The position numbers were made by a program, and so were the translations under genes. A stretch of DNA of 64,000 nucleotides from Candidatus Nitrosacidococcus sp. I8 (lineage in GTDB: Bacteria > Pseudomonadota > Gammaproteobacteria > Nitrosococcales > Nitrosococcaceae). Shown piece after piece: positions 45,913 to 55,527 of this stretch; positions within the stretch are counted from its first letter, which is position 1, and each line of letters starts with the position of its first letter. The notes under the pieces were generated by a model. That model made no database searches. It was given only the letters and a program-made list of their open reading frames with translations, and was not told the DNA's origin. The stretch is from positions 1,254,275 through 1,318,274 of the forward strand of contig NZ_OX241534.1 of the NCBI RefSeq assembly GCF_945836005.1. Direction: 5' to 3'.

Positions 45913-47088
45913 TTAAGCCTGCTTTAGCATTTGTCGTATTCCTCGAATAGCTTGTCGAGTACGGTGTTCATTTTCAATTAAACTAAACCTAATATGTTGA
46001 TCTCCATAAGAGCCAAATCCTACCCCCGGAGATACGGCTACTTTTGCATCATTAAGTAGTTTTTTAGAAAATTCTAAAGATCCAAGATGGCGAAAATCCT
46101 CTGGGATAGGTGCCCAAACAAACATAGTCGCTTTTGGAAATTCAACTTGCCAGCCTATATCAATTAATCCTTGGCAAAGTACATTACGGCGTTTGCAATA
46201 GTTATCTGCTATGGTTTTTACACAATCTTGAGGTCCCTCTAGAGCAGCAATCGCTGCAACTTGAATCGGGGTAAAAGTACCGTAATCTAAATAGGATTTC
46301 ATTCGAGCAAGGGCAGCAACTAAAGTAGAATTTCCACACATAAATCCTATTCGCCAACCTGGCATATTATAGGTTTTTGATAGAGAATAAAATTCCACAG
46401 CGACCTCTTTTGCACCGGGCACCTGTAATATAGAAGGAGCACGATAGCCATCAAAGGCAATTTCTGCATAGGCTAAATCATGAACCACCCAAAGATTGTA
46501 CTCCTTAGCAATATTAATTGCCTTTTCAAAAAAGGCTAAATCTACACATTGAGCGGTAGGATTTGCTGGAAAATTTAAGATCAACATCTTTGGGCGGGGC
46601 CAAATATCTTTAATCGCTTTTTCTAACTCTGCAAAAAAATCCCCACCTACCACTAAAGGAACATGGCGAATATCCGCACCGGCAATAATGACTCCATAGG
46701 GATGGATAGGATAAGCAGGGTTAGGTACTAATACCGCATCTCCAGGACCGAGAGTGGCTAGTGCTAGATGGGCTAACCCTTCTTTAGATCCAATGGTAAC
46801 AATAGCTTCGGTTTCAGGATCTAGCTCAACATCGTATTTGCGATACCACTGACAGATAGCACGACGCAATCTAGGAATACCCCTCGATACAGAGTAACGG
46901 TGTGTGTTAGGACGTTGTGCTGCTTCAACTAATTTATCTACAATATGTTTTGGAGTTGCTTGATCCGGGTTTCCCATCCCAAAATCAATAATATCTTCTC
47001 CTCTGGCACGAGCTGTCGCTTTTAAATCATTAACAATGTTAAAAACATAGGGCGGAAGTCGCTGAATTCGAGAAAAGTCCTTTATCAA
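45913..47088 (-). CDS. alaC: PLP-dependent aminotransferase, alanine transaminase AlaC type
   Basis: This 391-residue class I/II aminotransferase carries [16 protein letters not shown] and [14 protein letters not shown]. The PLP lysine is in [16 protein letters not shown], and the segment [20 protein letters not shown] follows. AlaC-like enzymes beside hom-thrC are common in gammaproteobacteria and make alanine from pyruvate and glutamate. Exact specificity cannot be proved from sequence, and an aspartate or LL-DAP role is possible. Confidence 0.83.
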   Translation of the reverse strand: MIKDFSRIQRLPPYVFNIVNDLKATARARGEDIIDFGMGNPDQATPKHIVDKLVEAAQRPNTHRYSVSRGIPRLRRAICQWYRKYDVELDPETEAIVTIGSKEGLAHLALATLGPGDAVLVPNPAYPIHPYGVIIAGADIRHVPLVVGGDFFAELEKAIKDIWPRPKMLILNFPANPTAQCVDLAFFEKAINIAKEYNLWVVHDLAYAEIAFDGYRAPSILQVPGAKEVAVEFYSLSKTYNMPGWRIGFMCGNSTLVAALARMKSYLDYGTFTPIQVAAIAALEGPQDCVKTIADNYCKRRNVLCQGLIDIGWQVEFPKATMFVWAPIPEDFRHLGSLEFSKKLLNDAKVAVSPGVGFGSYGDQHIRFSLIENEHRTRQAIRGIRQMLKQA

Positions 47089-47121
47089 GTGCGTAACCTA
47101 TAAGGTATATTTTATTAATAA

Positions 47122-48048
47122 CTAAATAATGGTTGATAAATATGCTGGATCATTACTATAACCAAGTTTATGGAGTAACTGTTTGTTGTCTGACCATCCC
47201 TCGCATACTTTTACCCATAATTTAAGATAGACTTTAGAATCTAACATTTTTTCCATCGCAACCCTAGACTCATAGCCAATTTGCTTTAATCCTGCTCCCT
47301 GTTTCCCAATAACAATTGCTTTTTGACCTAATCGCTCCACATAAATTACTGCAGCAATACGGCAAATTTCTCTATCTTGTTCAAAAGATTCTATGGATAC
47401 AGTAATTGCATAAGGAAGTTCTTGACCTAAATGGCGGGTTAGTTTTTCACGAATTAATTCAGCCACCAAAAAACGTTCACTACAATTAGTTACTTGATCT
47501 TCTGGGTAGATAAAAGATCTTTTGGGGAGTAATTCAGCAACTCTACGTTCTAAAACAGGTAAATTATCACCTTTTTGGGCTGATATGGGAATAACTTCCT
47601 TAAAATTATATTTTTTTGTAAAAAACTCTATACAGGGAAGTAAATCATGTTTTTGGGTGATTCGATCTATTTTGTTAAGTACAAGAAGAATAGGAATCTG
47701 AATATCTTTTAAAGTTTCTAGAATTAATTCATCATCCTGAGTAAATCGATGAGCTTCTACTAAGAAAAGTATGATATCTGCTTCATTAAGCGTAGAATTA
47801 GCTACCTTATTTAAATAATTATTAATTGTGCGATACTCTTTTTTCTGTACTCCAGGTGTATCGATATAAATAATTTGAGTGTTGGCTAAGGTTTTTATTC
47901 CTAATATCCGATGCCGAGTTGTTTGAGGACGATAGGCAGTAATACTTATTTTTTGACCTAATATGCGGTTAAGTAAGCTTGATTTACCTACATTAGGTCG
48001 CCCAATCAAAACTACATAACCACAAGAAGTCAGTATATTTTTTTCCAT
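47122..48048 (-). CDS. era: GTPase Era
   Basis: Era is an essential GTPase for 16S rRNA and 30S maturation. The 308-residue protein has a G domain with GRPNVGKSSLLNRILG, DTPGVQ and NKIDRI motifs. A C-terminal KH domain contains VIGKQGAGLKQIG. It is preceded by rnc (18 bp upstream) and lepB, the classic lepA-lepB-rnc-era order. Confidence 0.96.
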   Translation of the reverse strand: MEKNILTSCGYVVLIGRPNVGKSSLLNRILGQKISITAYRPQTTRHRILGIKTLANTQIIYIDTPGVQKKEYRTINNYLNKVANSTLNEADIILFLVEAHRFTQDDELILETLKDIQIPILLVLNKIDRITQKHDLLPCIEFFTKKYNFKEVIPISAQKGDNLPVLERRVAELLPKRSFIYPEDQVTNCSERFLVAELIREKLTRHLGQELPYAITVSIESFEQDREICRIAAVIYVERLGQKAIVIGKQGAGLKQIGYESRVAMEKMLDSKVYLKLWVKVCEGWSDNKQLLHKLGYSNDPAYLSTII

Positions 48049-48066
48049 TGATTGATGTTGTATACT

Positions 48067-48735
48067 TTATTCCTCTAATAATGCAAGAATTTGGGTTGCA
48101 GCGGCCTGCTCTGCTCTGCGACGACTACTTCCTATCCCTATTTTAGTTGGAAGATTATCAGCAATACATGCTACTTCAAATACTCGTCTATGGGATTCCC
48201 CACTAATTTTGCTTAAGTGATAATCTGGCAAAGGAAGTTGGCGTGCTTGAAGATATTCCTGAAGGCGTGTTTTAGGATCTTTTAAAGATATCTCTTGCGT
48301 AACTGATTTAAGTCGATTTTCATAAAGAGAAGCTACGATTTGATAGCAACGCTTTAGCCCGCCATCTAAATATAACGCTCCAATGATAGCTTCAAAAGCA
48401 TCTGCAAGAATGGAGTTTCGCTGATAGCCACCGCTTTTTATTTCACCAGGACCCAAGATGAGATAGTTATTAATATTAAGTTCTCGTGCTAAGGTTGCTA
48501 GTGTTTCCTCTTTTACTAGGCTCGCTCTGATTCTAGTTAACTTTCCTTCTTGGGCAGCTGAAAATCGATTATAGAGAAGATCAGCAATTAAAAAATTAAG
48601 AATAGAGTCCCCTAAAAATTCTAGACGCTCGTTATTTTCCTTGCAAGCACTGCGATGGGTAAGTGCCTGAATTAACAAAGATGAATCCGTAAAATAATAG
48701 CCTATTTTCCGATAGATTTGTTCTAAGTTGCTCAC
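48067..48735 (-). CDS. rnc: Ribonuclease III
   Basis: RNase III cleaves double-stranded RNA in rRNA and mRNA processing. The 222-residue protein has the signature NERLEFLGDSILNFLIADLL, the second metal-site region ADAFEAIIGALYLDGG and a C-terminal dsRBD (about 155-220; RLQEYLQARQLPLPDYHL). It lies between lepB and era in the usual operon. Confidence 0.96.
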   Translation of the reverse strand: MSNLEQIYRKIGYYFTDSSLLIQALTHRSACKENNERLEFLGDSILNFLIADLLYNRFSAAQEGKLTRIRASLVKEETLATLARELNINNYLILGPGEIKSGGYQRNSILADAFEAIIGALYLDGGLKRCYQIVASLYENRLKSVTQEISLKDPKTRLQEYLQARQLPLPDYHLSKISGESHRRVFEVACIADNLPTKIGIGSSRRRAEQAAATQILALLEE

Positions 48736-48768
48736 AGGATAGCTAATATATCATGTAATCAATTATAT

Positions 48769-49572
48769 TTATTTTATTTTATTTCCAATGCGATCTAAAA
48801 TTACACCACCTTTATCCCAATCCCAGCTCATCCAAACCATAAATGCTTTGCCAATTAAATTCTCTTCTGGAACAACACCCCAAAACCGGCTATCATTACT
48901 TCGATCACGATTATCCCCCATCATAAAATAATGACCCTCTGGAACTTCATATTCCCCTTCTCCTAAAGTAATATTAGGTGCAACAACAATTTGATGCTCT
49001 TGAGCGCCTAAATATTCGATACGAAGCTCATCAGGATGATTATATAGAGTATCTTCCTGAAAATAAGGACCTATTAGATCTTGCTTCATAGGCTGATCGT
49101 TAATGTAGATAGTTTTATTATGATAGCTAATTTTATCTCCAGGCAGTCCAATAACACGTTTTATATAATCTATTCTGGGATTCTTAGGGTAGCGAAAAAC
49201 TACTACATCTCCCTGTTTTGGTTCACCAAGGGCTATAATTTTTTTGTTAATAGCAGGAAGACGGATCCCATAAATAAATTTATTGACTAAAATAAAATCC
49301 CCTACCATAAGAGTAGGAATCATTGATCCTGATGGAATACGAAAAGGCTCTACTAAAAATGAGCGTAATACTAAAACCACCACAATTATTGGAAAAAACG
49401 AGCGAGCATATTCAACTAAGATAGGATCTTTAGCTGTTTTTTCTGTATCTGATGTAGCTCCTTTAGTCATATTTCTACGTCTTGCTGGAGCCCATAACCA
49501 ACTGTCTAAAGCCCAAACTGTACCTGTAATTGTCGCAGCAATCACCATAACTGTAGGAAAATCTAGGTACAT
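48769..49572 (-). CDS. lepB: Signal peptidase I
   Basis: LepB removes signal peptides, including those of the many exported proteins in this window. The 267-residue protein has two N-terminal membrane segments (about 5-25 and 57-76). The catalytic Ser/Lys dyad is S83 in IPSGSMIPTL and K138 in RIDYIKRVIGLPGD, and GDNRDRSNDSRFWGVV is a signature. It is shorter than E. coli LepB, as in many gammaproteobacteria. lepA lies just upstream. Confidence 0.95.
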   Translation of the reverse strand: MYLDFPTVMVIAATITGTVWALDSWLWAPARRRNMTKGATSDTEKTAKDPILVEYARSFFPIIVVVLVLRSFLVEPFRIPSGSMIPTLMVGDFILVNKFIYGIRLPAINKKIIALGEPKQGDVVVFRYPKNPRIDYIKRVIGLPGDKISYHNKTIYINDQPMKQDLIGPYFQEDTLYNHPDELRIEYLGAQEHQIVVAPNITLGEGEYEVPEGHYFMMGDNRDRSNDSRFWGVVPEENLIGKAFMVWMSWDWDKGGVILDRIGNKIK

Positions 49573-49638
49573 TTCATTAAACTGTCCTATATAAATAAGT
49601 AAAATATCTTAGGGGTAATCTAAGGATAAATGATATTG

Positions 49639-51438
49639 TTATTTAGCGGATTTCTTTCCCACATTTAACACTGCAAGAAATGCTTCTTGAGGAATTTCTA
49701 TGGATCCAATTTGTTTCATACGCTTCTTTCCTGCTTTTTGTTTTTCTAATAATTTACGTTTACGAGTAATATCCCCACCATAACATTTGGCTGTTACATT
49801 TTTTCGCAATGCCTTTACTGTAGTGCGGGAAATAATGTGGGCACCAATGGCTGCTTGAATAGCTATATCAAAAAGCTGCCTTGGAATCAATTCTTTCATC
49901 TTTTCAGCAAGCTCTCGTCCTCTGTGATAAGCCTGATCCTTATGCACAATTAAAGAGAGTGCATCGACACGCTCATTATTAATGAGCAAATCTAATTTTA
50001 CCAAATTTGCTACTTGGAATCGTAGAAAATGATAATCAAGAGAGGCATAACCGCTACTTACAGACTTAAGCCGCTCAAAGAAATCAAGTACTGCTTCGCT
50101 TAAAGGCAACTCATAACAAAGGGAAATCTGATTTCCTAGATATTGAAGCTGCTTTTGTAACCCTCTTTTTTCTTCGCAAAGACTAATTACCGCACCAACA
50201 TATTGTTGAGATACCAAAATATCAGCTTGTATGATTGGTTCTCGTATTTCTGCAATGGATCCAGGATCAGGCAGTAATGCTGGATTATCAATTCGTAAAG
50301 TATTCCCTGTACTAGTCAATACTTCATAAACTACCGTTGGAGCAGTAGTAATTAAATCAACATCGTATTCTCGCTCCAGTCGCTCTTGGATAATTTCCAT
50401 ATGGAGCATCCCTAGAAACCCACAGCGAAACCCAAACCCTAGAGCTTGAGAAGTTTCAGGCTCGTAAAACAATGCTGCATCATTGAGACGAAGTTTAGCA
50501 AGAGATTCTCTTAAATCCTCATAAGAGTCAGAGCTAATAGGAAATAATCCAGAAAAAACTTGAGGCTTTACAGACTTAAACCCTGGTAACGGCTTAATTC
50601 CAACTTGCCCACCGTTCGTTATAGTATCTCCTACCGGTGCACCATCTATTTCTTTAATTCCTGCAATAATATAGCCTACCCCTCCTGCTGAAAGCTGAGT
50701 AATTTCTTTAGGTTTAGGGGTAAAAATACCTATTTTTTCTACTTGATATTGCTGTCCAGTCGATAAAATCATGATTTTGTCTTTAGGGTGAATACATCCA
50801 TCTACAATTCGAATTAGAGAAACAACGCCTAAATAATTATCAAACCAAGAATCGATAATCAATGCCCGCAAAGGAGCTAAAGGATTACCTTGGGGAGGAG
50901 GAATTTTACGGATAAGTGCTGCCAAGAGTGCATCTATTCCTAATCCTGTTTTAGCACTTACTTGTAATGCATCGGTAGCATCAATACCGATAATTTCTTC
51001 AATCTCTTGGCAAACTCGATCAGGTTCAGCAGAGGGTAGATCAATTTTATTTAATACTGGGACAACTTCTAGCCCTTGTTCTATAGCAGTATAACAATTT
51101 GCAACGCTTTGAGCTTCAACTCCTTGGGACGCATCTACCACTAATAAAGCCCCTTCACAAGCAGCTAACGATCTGGATACTTCGTACGAGAAATCCACAT
51201 GCCCTGGGGTATCAATAAAATTCAGGTCATAAGTTTCTCCTTCTATTTCATATTGCAGAGATACACTATGGGCTTTAATAGTAATTCCTCGTTCTCTTTC
51301 TAAATCCATAGAGTCAAGTACCTGCTCCGCCATCTCCCGTTCAGCTAATCCATGGCAGATTTGAATAAATCGATCTGCGATTGTTGATTTACCATGATCA
51401 ATATGGGCAATAATGGAGAAATTACGAATGTTTTGCAT
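49639..51438 (-). CDS. lepA: Elongation factor 4 (LepA)
   Basis: This ribosome-associated GTPase has 599 residues, with [28 protein letters not shown] and NKIDLP motifs. Elongation-factor domains follow and then the LepA-specific C-terminal domain ([20 protein letters not shown]). It is the first gene of the lepA-lepB-rnc-era cluster. Between it and the mucD gene upstream is a 112-bp gap with a weak terminator. Confidence 0.96.
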   Translation of the reverse strand: MQNIRNFSIIAHIDHGKSTIADRFIQICHGLAEREMAEQVLDSMDLERERGITIKAHSVSLQYEIEGETYDLNFIDTPGHVDFSYEVSRSLAACEGALLVVDASQGVEAQSVANCYTAIEQGLEVVPVLNKIDLPSAEPDRVCQEIEEIIGIDATDALQVSAKTGLGIDALLAALIRKIPPPQGNPLAPLRALIIDSWFDNYLGVVSLIRIVDGCIHPKDKIMILSTGQQYQVEKIGIFTPKPKEITQLSAGGVGYIIAGIKEIDGAPVGDTITNGGQVGIKPLPGFKSVKPQVFSGLFPISSDSYEDLRESLAKLRLNDAALFYEPETSQALGFGFRCGFLGMLHMEIIQERLEREYDVDLITTAPTVVYEVLTSTGNTLRIDNPALLPDPGSIAEIREPIIQADILVSQQYVGAVISLCEEKRGLQKQLQYLGNQISLCYELPLSEAVLDFFERLKSVSSGYASLDYHFLRFQVANLVKLDLLINNERVDALSLIVHKDQAYHRGRELAEKMKELIPRQLFDIAIQAAIGAHIISRTTVKALRKNVTAKCYGGDITRKRKLLEKQKAGKKRMKQIGSIEIPQEAFLAVLNVGKKSAK

Positions 51439-51481
51439 ACTTGTAATAAGTAGAGTGACTCATAGGAACAATAATAGAATA

Positions 51482-51514
51482 CCGACTAGTAGAAATAACT
51501 CAGTATCTAGTCGG
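51482..51514 (-). terminator. Candidate terminator between mucD and lepA
   Basis: An 8-bp perfect stem (CCGACTAG/CTAGTCGG) with a 17-base loop lies 36 bp after the mucD stop codon. It is followed on the minus strand by TATTCTATTATT. The T tract is interrupted, so termination is only probable. Confidence 0.45.
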
Positions 51515-51549
51515 CATTCTATAGAGTAAATAAAAGGATTAATAATAAT

Positions 51550-52983
51550 CTAATCTGGTACTTTAAGTGCAATAAATATCGAAGTATTTTCCCCTCGCTG
51601 TATCAGCACTGGTACTTTTTTACCTGAAGGTAGTTTTTTAGCTATTTCCTGAAATTGTTTAATATCGCTTATTTCTACGTTATTAATTTTAAGGATAATA
51701 TCACCATTTTGAATTCCGGCATCTAAAGCAGGCCCTTCTTTTACCTCAGTAATTTGTATGCCGGTGCTTAAATTTAAATAAGCTTTTTGCTCACCAGTTA
51801 AGTCGGATACCTCAATAGCAAGGCGTTTTTCAGTTACTTGACCAGGTTTACCTGCCGCTTTTTGTAGTTCCTCTTCCTCAGGTAATTTACCTACTTTAAT
51901 TTTAATACTTTTCTGCTTACCTTCCCGTAAAATATCCATATTTACAGGATCACCAATCTTTGTTTGCCCTACTAATGGTGGTAAGGATGATGAGCGTGAA
52001 ATAGGTTGATTGTTAAAACTTAGGATAATATCACCCAACTTAACTCCTGCTTTTGCAGCAGGGCTATCAGGAAGTATTTTAGCAACTAAAGCCCCTTGCG
52101 GTTTTTCTAGCCCAAAAGACTCTGCAAGTTCTTGGGTAACATCTTGAATAATAACTCCAAGCCAACCTCGTGTCACTTGACCATCTTTTTTAAGTTGCTC
52201 TACTGCACGCATTGCTACATCGATAGGTATGGCAAAAGATAACCCCATAAATCCACCCGTACGGCTATAGATTTGAGAGTTAATTCCTATTACCTCTCCG
52301 GCTAGATTAAATAAAGGTCCTCCTGAGTTTCCAGGATTAATCGCTACATCTGTTTGAATAAAAGGAATATAGCTCTCTTCAGGTAAACTTCTACCTACTG
52401 CACTGACAATACCTGCAGTAGCTGAATAGTCAAACCCAAAAGGAGATCCTATAGCAAGTACCCATTCTCCCACTTTAAGTTGATTTGAATCTCCATATTT
52501 TAAAGTAGGCAAATCTTCCGCTTCGACTTTTAACAAACCAAGATCACTACGAGCATCACTGCCTACTACCTTAGCTTCTAATTCTCTACGGTCGCTAAAG
52601 CGGACAATAATAGCATCTGCATCACGAATAACATGATAATTAGTAATGATATATCCATCAGGGGAAATGACAAACCCAGATCCTAGAGAATGGGTTTCAA
52701 ATTGCTCTGGGCCTTCTTGCTCATTTGGATTACCAAAAAAATGATGGAAAAAATCCTCAAAAGGACTACCCTTTGGAACTGGAGGAAATCCATGAGGTAG
52801 TCCAGCATTTTTTCTTGAAATTTTTTGGGTAGTACTAATATTAACTACCGCTGGTCCATTCTGCTCAACTAGCTTTGTAAAATCTGGTAAATTTTGTACT
52901 TGTGCTTCAACCTTGTAAATAATACTACTAATTAGTAATACTATCGAAAAAAATATCTGTTGCTTATTCAAAAAAAACTTCAT
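51550..52983 (-). CDS. mucD: Periplasmic serine endoprotease, DegP/MucD type
   Basis: The 477-residue protein has a signal peptide (about 1-27, ending VEA) and a trypsin-like domain with catalytic H117 (TNYHVIRD), D147 (ARSDLGLL) and S220 (GNSGGPL). Two PDZ domains follow (about 265-360 and 385-475). It degrades misfolded periplasmic proteins and damps the sigma-E response. It lies downstream of rseB, completing rpoE-rseA-rseB-mucD as in Pseudomonas, so mucD is the apt name. Confidence 0.93.
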   Translation of the reverse strand: MKFFLNKQQIFFSIVLLISSIIYKVEAQVQNLPDFTKLVEQNGPAVVNISTTQKISRKNAGLPHGFPPVPKGSPFEDFFHHFFGNPNEQEGPEQFETHSLGSGFVISPDGYIITNYHVIRDADAIIVRFSDRRELEAKVVGSDARSDLGLLKVEAEDLPTLKYGDSNQLKVGEWVLAIGSPFGFDYSATAGIVSAVGRSLPEESYIPFIQTDVAINPGNSGGPLFNLAGEVIGINSQIYSRTGGFMGLSFAIPIDVAMRAVEQLKKDGQVTRGWLGVIIQDVTQELAESFGLEKPQGALVAKILPDSPAAKAGVKLGDIILSFNNQPISRSSSLPPLVGQTKIGDPVNMDILREGKQKSIKIKVGKLPEEEELQKAAGKPGQVTEKRLAIEVSDLTGEQKAYLNLSTGIQITEVKEGPALDAGIQNGDIILKINNVEISDIKQFQEIAKKLPSGKKVPVLIQRGENTSIFIALKVPD

Positions 52984-53152
52984 ATTTGCTCCTAATATTC
53001 CTCCCTAGGAAGGATAAATAAACCATATTTTAAAGAGTAGAATGAGGAAAAGGTAAAATATAGGAATTCTCTTACTTCAATTTCAATAAAAGTAAGGAGT
53101 AACTAAACTTAATTTATAGTATAAATTTATCCTCTGTAATTTGGATTATATT

Positions 53153-54151
53153 CTAATTAATATAACGGATAGATTTACCAATTTTCTCCACAGCTGCATG
53201 AGGAATATCACCCACCACAGTAAGGTAGTGTTTTGATAAGGTAGTACCATAAGCATTAATAGCTCCCAAAGTTGAAAAACCATGTAAGTGACTTTGATGG
53301 TTATCAATCGCACTTTCGATGAATACAGACACCGATCCTAACCCATCTGAATAGGCTAAATGCTCAACTGGTATCTGACTATTGGGTAATAGATGTTTTC
53401 CGTAAGCAACTAGAGTAAATCCTAGAGGTAACCAATCTATCCTCCAATGACTTTCTTTCTTACTTTCTAGATCGGATCTTATGGATTTATCTTCCCTTTT
53501 CCGGGAAACCCTCTTTCCTACAATGGTAGGTAATAGCTCTTGCTGGGAAATTTGAGTAGGCAATGATAAAGAAGTAAACATAATCTGTTCAAGGGGACCA
53601 TCATCCTCTCCCATCATAATACTCTTAAGCAGTAGACCTATATTTGGATCAACCCAAAGATGATACCCATAGCGGTAAGAATCTCTAGGGCTTACAATAA
53701 TTTCTTGTGCTTCTCTACCGGCTACCCTATCTTTTCTTCCTATAGAGAACTGATAGTATTTAGATATACCTTTTAATTTTTTCGAGAAGTTTCTTAAGAA
53801 ACCATTCCCACTATTGAAATCTCCCTCGATATTTTCTTTTTTGTTAGGGAGGATATGGGTAATAGATTCTTTATCTCGAATGATTTCTCTAGGAGGACCA
53901 TTCAGAGAAGTTAGCCGCTCATATTCTCCATATTTATCTACTTTATGAACAATATGAATGGCTTTTAATTGATCATTGCGTAAATAAACAAAAACCCCTT
54001 TATAGTTTAAATGCTTTGATGCGTATTCCATTTGGCTAATCAAAGCTAATGCAGGATTAAAGGTGTTAGAATCTGCAACGACTATCGAGTATGGAGCGAT
54101 CACCACGATAATAGCGAGCAGTTTAAAATATCTGTTATTGGTGATCTTCAT
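53153..54151 (-). CDS. rseB: Sigma-E regulatory protein RseB/MucB
   Basis: RseB protects RseA from DegS in the periplasm. The chosen ATG (54151) gives KITNNRYFKLLAIIVVIAPY, a signal peptide cleaved after VVA, and overlaps the rseA end by 17 bp. Longer starts at 54169 or 54193 have no better signal peptide. The N-terminal domain has YKGVFVYLRNDQLKAIHIVH and LNGPPREIIRD, typical of MucB/RseB. The C-terminal half includes WLPLGFTLVAYGKH. It ends 169 bp before mucD. Confidence 0.9.
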   Translation of the reverse strand: MKITNNRYFKLLAIIVVIAPYSIVVADSNTFNPALALISQMEYASKHLNYKGVFVYLRNDQLKAIHIVHKVDKYGEYERLTSLNGPPREIIRDKESITHILPNKKENIEGDFNSGNGFLRNFSKKLKGISKYYQFSIGRKDRVAGREAQEIIVSPRDSYRYGYHLWVDPNIGLLLKSIMMGEDDGPLEQIMFTSLSLPTQISQQELLPTIVGKRVSRKREDKSIRSDLESKKESHWRIDWLPLGFTLVAYGKHLLPNSQIPVEHLAYSDGLGSVSVFIESAIDNHQSHLHGFSTLGAINAYGTTLSKHYLTVVGDIPHAAVEKIGKSIRYIN

Positions 54152-54725
54152 AAGAAACAATTCGCCCATAACCAAGTATACCCGATGTATCAATATACTC
54201 AGTATGGTTCACTAAATAAGTGTTTAGTTGCTGTTTAACTTTGGGATCGGGAACTGTCCAACGAGTACTATTTACACTAACAACAGGACTCATATTTATA
54301 TTTGATATATTTTGCGTTGCTAAGGTAACTGACTCTGCGTCTGGTAAAATTGGCTTATTCAATAAGATATGTAACCCAAATGCTATTGCACTGAGTGATG
54401 CTACAAAAGCTAATCCTAATGAGGAAGCCTGTTTTAAGTCTAACTTTCCAAATAGAGTAGATTGCTTATATTTTTGCTTATTTTCCTGAACTGGAATTAA
54501 AAAAATAGGTTCAGCTTCTAAAGCTTCAGAAATTCTTATAGAAAGATCGAGAGCGGGATCATTTGATAAATTCCTTTGCATAGAATCCCTAATAAAATGG
54601 TAGTGCTGCCAGTGATTGCGAATTAGATTATCATCTTTAAATGCTAATAATACCGAATCTAATTCTTCTACTGGAAGCTCTCCATCCATAAGTGCTGATA
54701 ATTGTTCATTAACGCAATTGCTCAT
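54135..54725 (-). CDS. rseA: Sigma-E factor negative regulatory protein RseA (MucA-type)
   Basis: The 196-residue protein has the N-terminal anti-sigma domain (EQLSALMDGELPVEELDSVL and NHWQHYHFIRD) and one transmembrane helix (about 103-121). A periplasmic tail binds RseB. It is inner-membrane bound and inhibits RpoE until cleaved by site-1 and site-2 proteases. It lies 41 bp after rpoE, in the conserved operon. Confidence 0.92.
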   Translation of the reverse strand: MSNCVNEQLSALMDGELPVEELDSVLLAFKDDNLIRNHWQHYHFIRDSMQRNLSNDPALDLSIRISEALEAEPIFLIPVQENKQKYKQSTLFGKLDLKQASSLGLAFVASLSAIAFGLHILLNKPILPDAESVTLATQNISNINMSPVVSVNSTRWTVPDPKVKQQLNTYLVNHTEYIDTSGILGYGRIVSYEDHQ

Positions 54726-54766
54726 AATATACTCAACCTTTTATGGCTATAAATTTAAAAATATTA

Positions 54767-55342
54767 TTAGGTAAAATGTGCTAAAAAAGGATTAATTTTT
54801 TCATCAATTGCCTCTCTTGCCCGGAAAATTCTAGAACGTACAGTACCAATGGGACAGTCCATAACTTCAGCAATTTCAGCATAACCTAAGCCCTCTAGCT
54901 CACGCAAAATAATTGCCGTACGTAACTCTTCTGGTAACTCATTAATTGTTTTATCTATTGTTTGTGCGATTTCATCTCGGATTAATAAATGCTCTGGAGT
55001 AGCTTGATCTTTTAAGTATGTTTCAACAACATAATCTTTAATATCTGTATCATTTTCAGGAGGATGTCGATTTTGTACAATTAAGTAGTTTTTGGCAGTA
55101 TTAATTGCGATACGATATAACCAAGTATAAAATGCACTTTCGCCCCGAAAGCGAGGCAGCGCCCTATAAGCTTTGATAAAAGTTTCCTGTGCTACATCTA
55201 ATGCGTCCCCTGAATCACGTATATAATGAGAAATAAGCCTTAATATTTTTTGTTGATACTTCAAAACTAGCATATCAAATGCTTTCTTATCCCCACGCTG
55301 AACACGCTGAACTAGATCATAATCAACTTGCCTCTCACTCAT
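54767..55342 (-). CDS. rpoE: RNA polymerase sigma factor RpoE (AlgU type)
   Basis: RpoE is the extracytoplasmic-stress sigma factor. The 191-residue protein has region 2 with DVAQETFIKAYRALPRFRGE and region 4 with LEGLGYAEIAEVMDCPIGTV, near-identical to the gammaproteobacterial AlgU/RpoE family. It is the first gene of the rpoE-rseA-rseB-mucD group and divergent from nadB, as in Pseudomonas and relatives. A possible sigma-E-type promoter lies upstream. Confidence 0.96.
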   Translation of the reverse strand: MSERQVDYDLVQRVQRGDKKAFDMLVLKYQQKILRLISHYIRDSGDALDVAQETFIKAYRALPRFRGESAFYTWLYRIAINTAKNYLIVQNRHPPENDTDIKDYVVETYLKDQATPEHLLIRDEIAQTIDKTINELPEELRTAIILRELEGLGYAEIAEVMDCPIGTVRSRIFRAREAIDEKINPFLAHFT

Positions 55343-55388
55343 TATGGTTGCTAATCTATCTTATGGATGAATAAGATCCCTATCAGCA

Positions 55389-55417
55389 TCAGAGACATCT
55401 CTATTTTTGGGTAGTTC
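55389..55417 (-). promoter_or_regulatory. Possible sigma-E promoter of rpoE
   Basis: Minus-strand GAACTA (55412-55417), 16-18 bases before TCTCT/TCTGA, resembles the sigma-E GAACTT/TCnnA pattern, located about 50-75 bases upstream of rpoE. Autoregulation of rpoE is known in relatives. The match is imperfect. Confidence 0.3.
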
Positions 55418-55527
55418 ACAATACATATACACTAATTTTTTACGTATTTATTTTAACTATCTTATACTGAGTTTATTTAATTATCTGATTTCAAAAGATC
55501 TAGCTCTATTATAGTAATTATTTTCAA

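Noticed and set aside
53063..53099. Inverted repeat CTTACTT/AAGTAAG between rseB and mucD
   Set aside because: The stem is short and AT-rich and has no T tract, so there is no good reason to call a terminator or operator.
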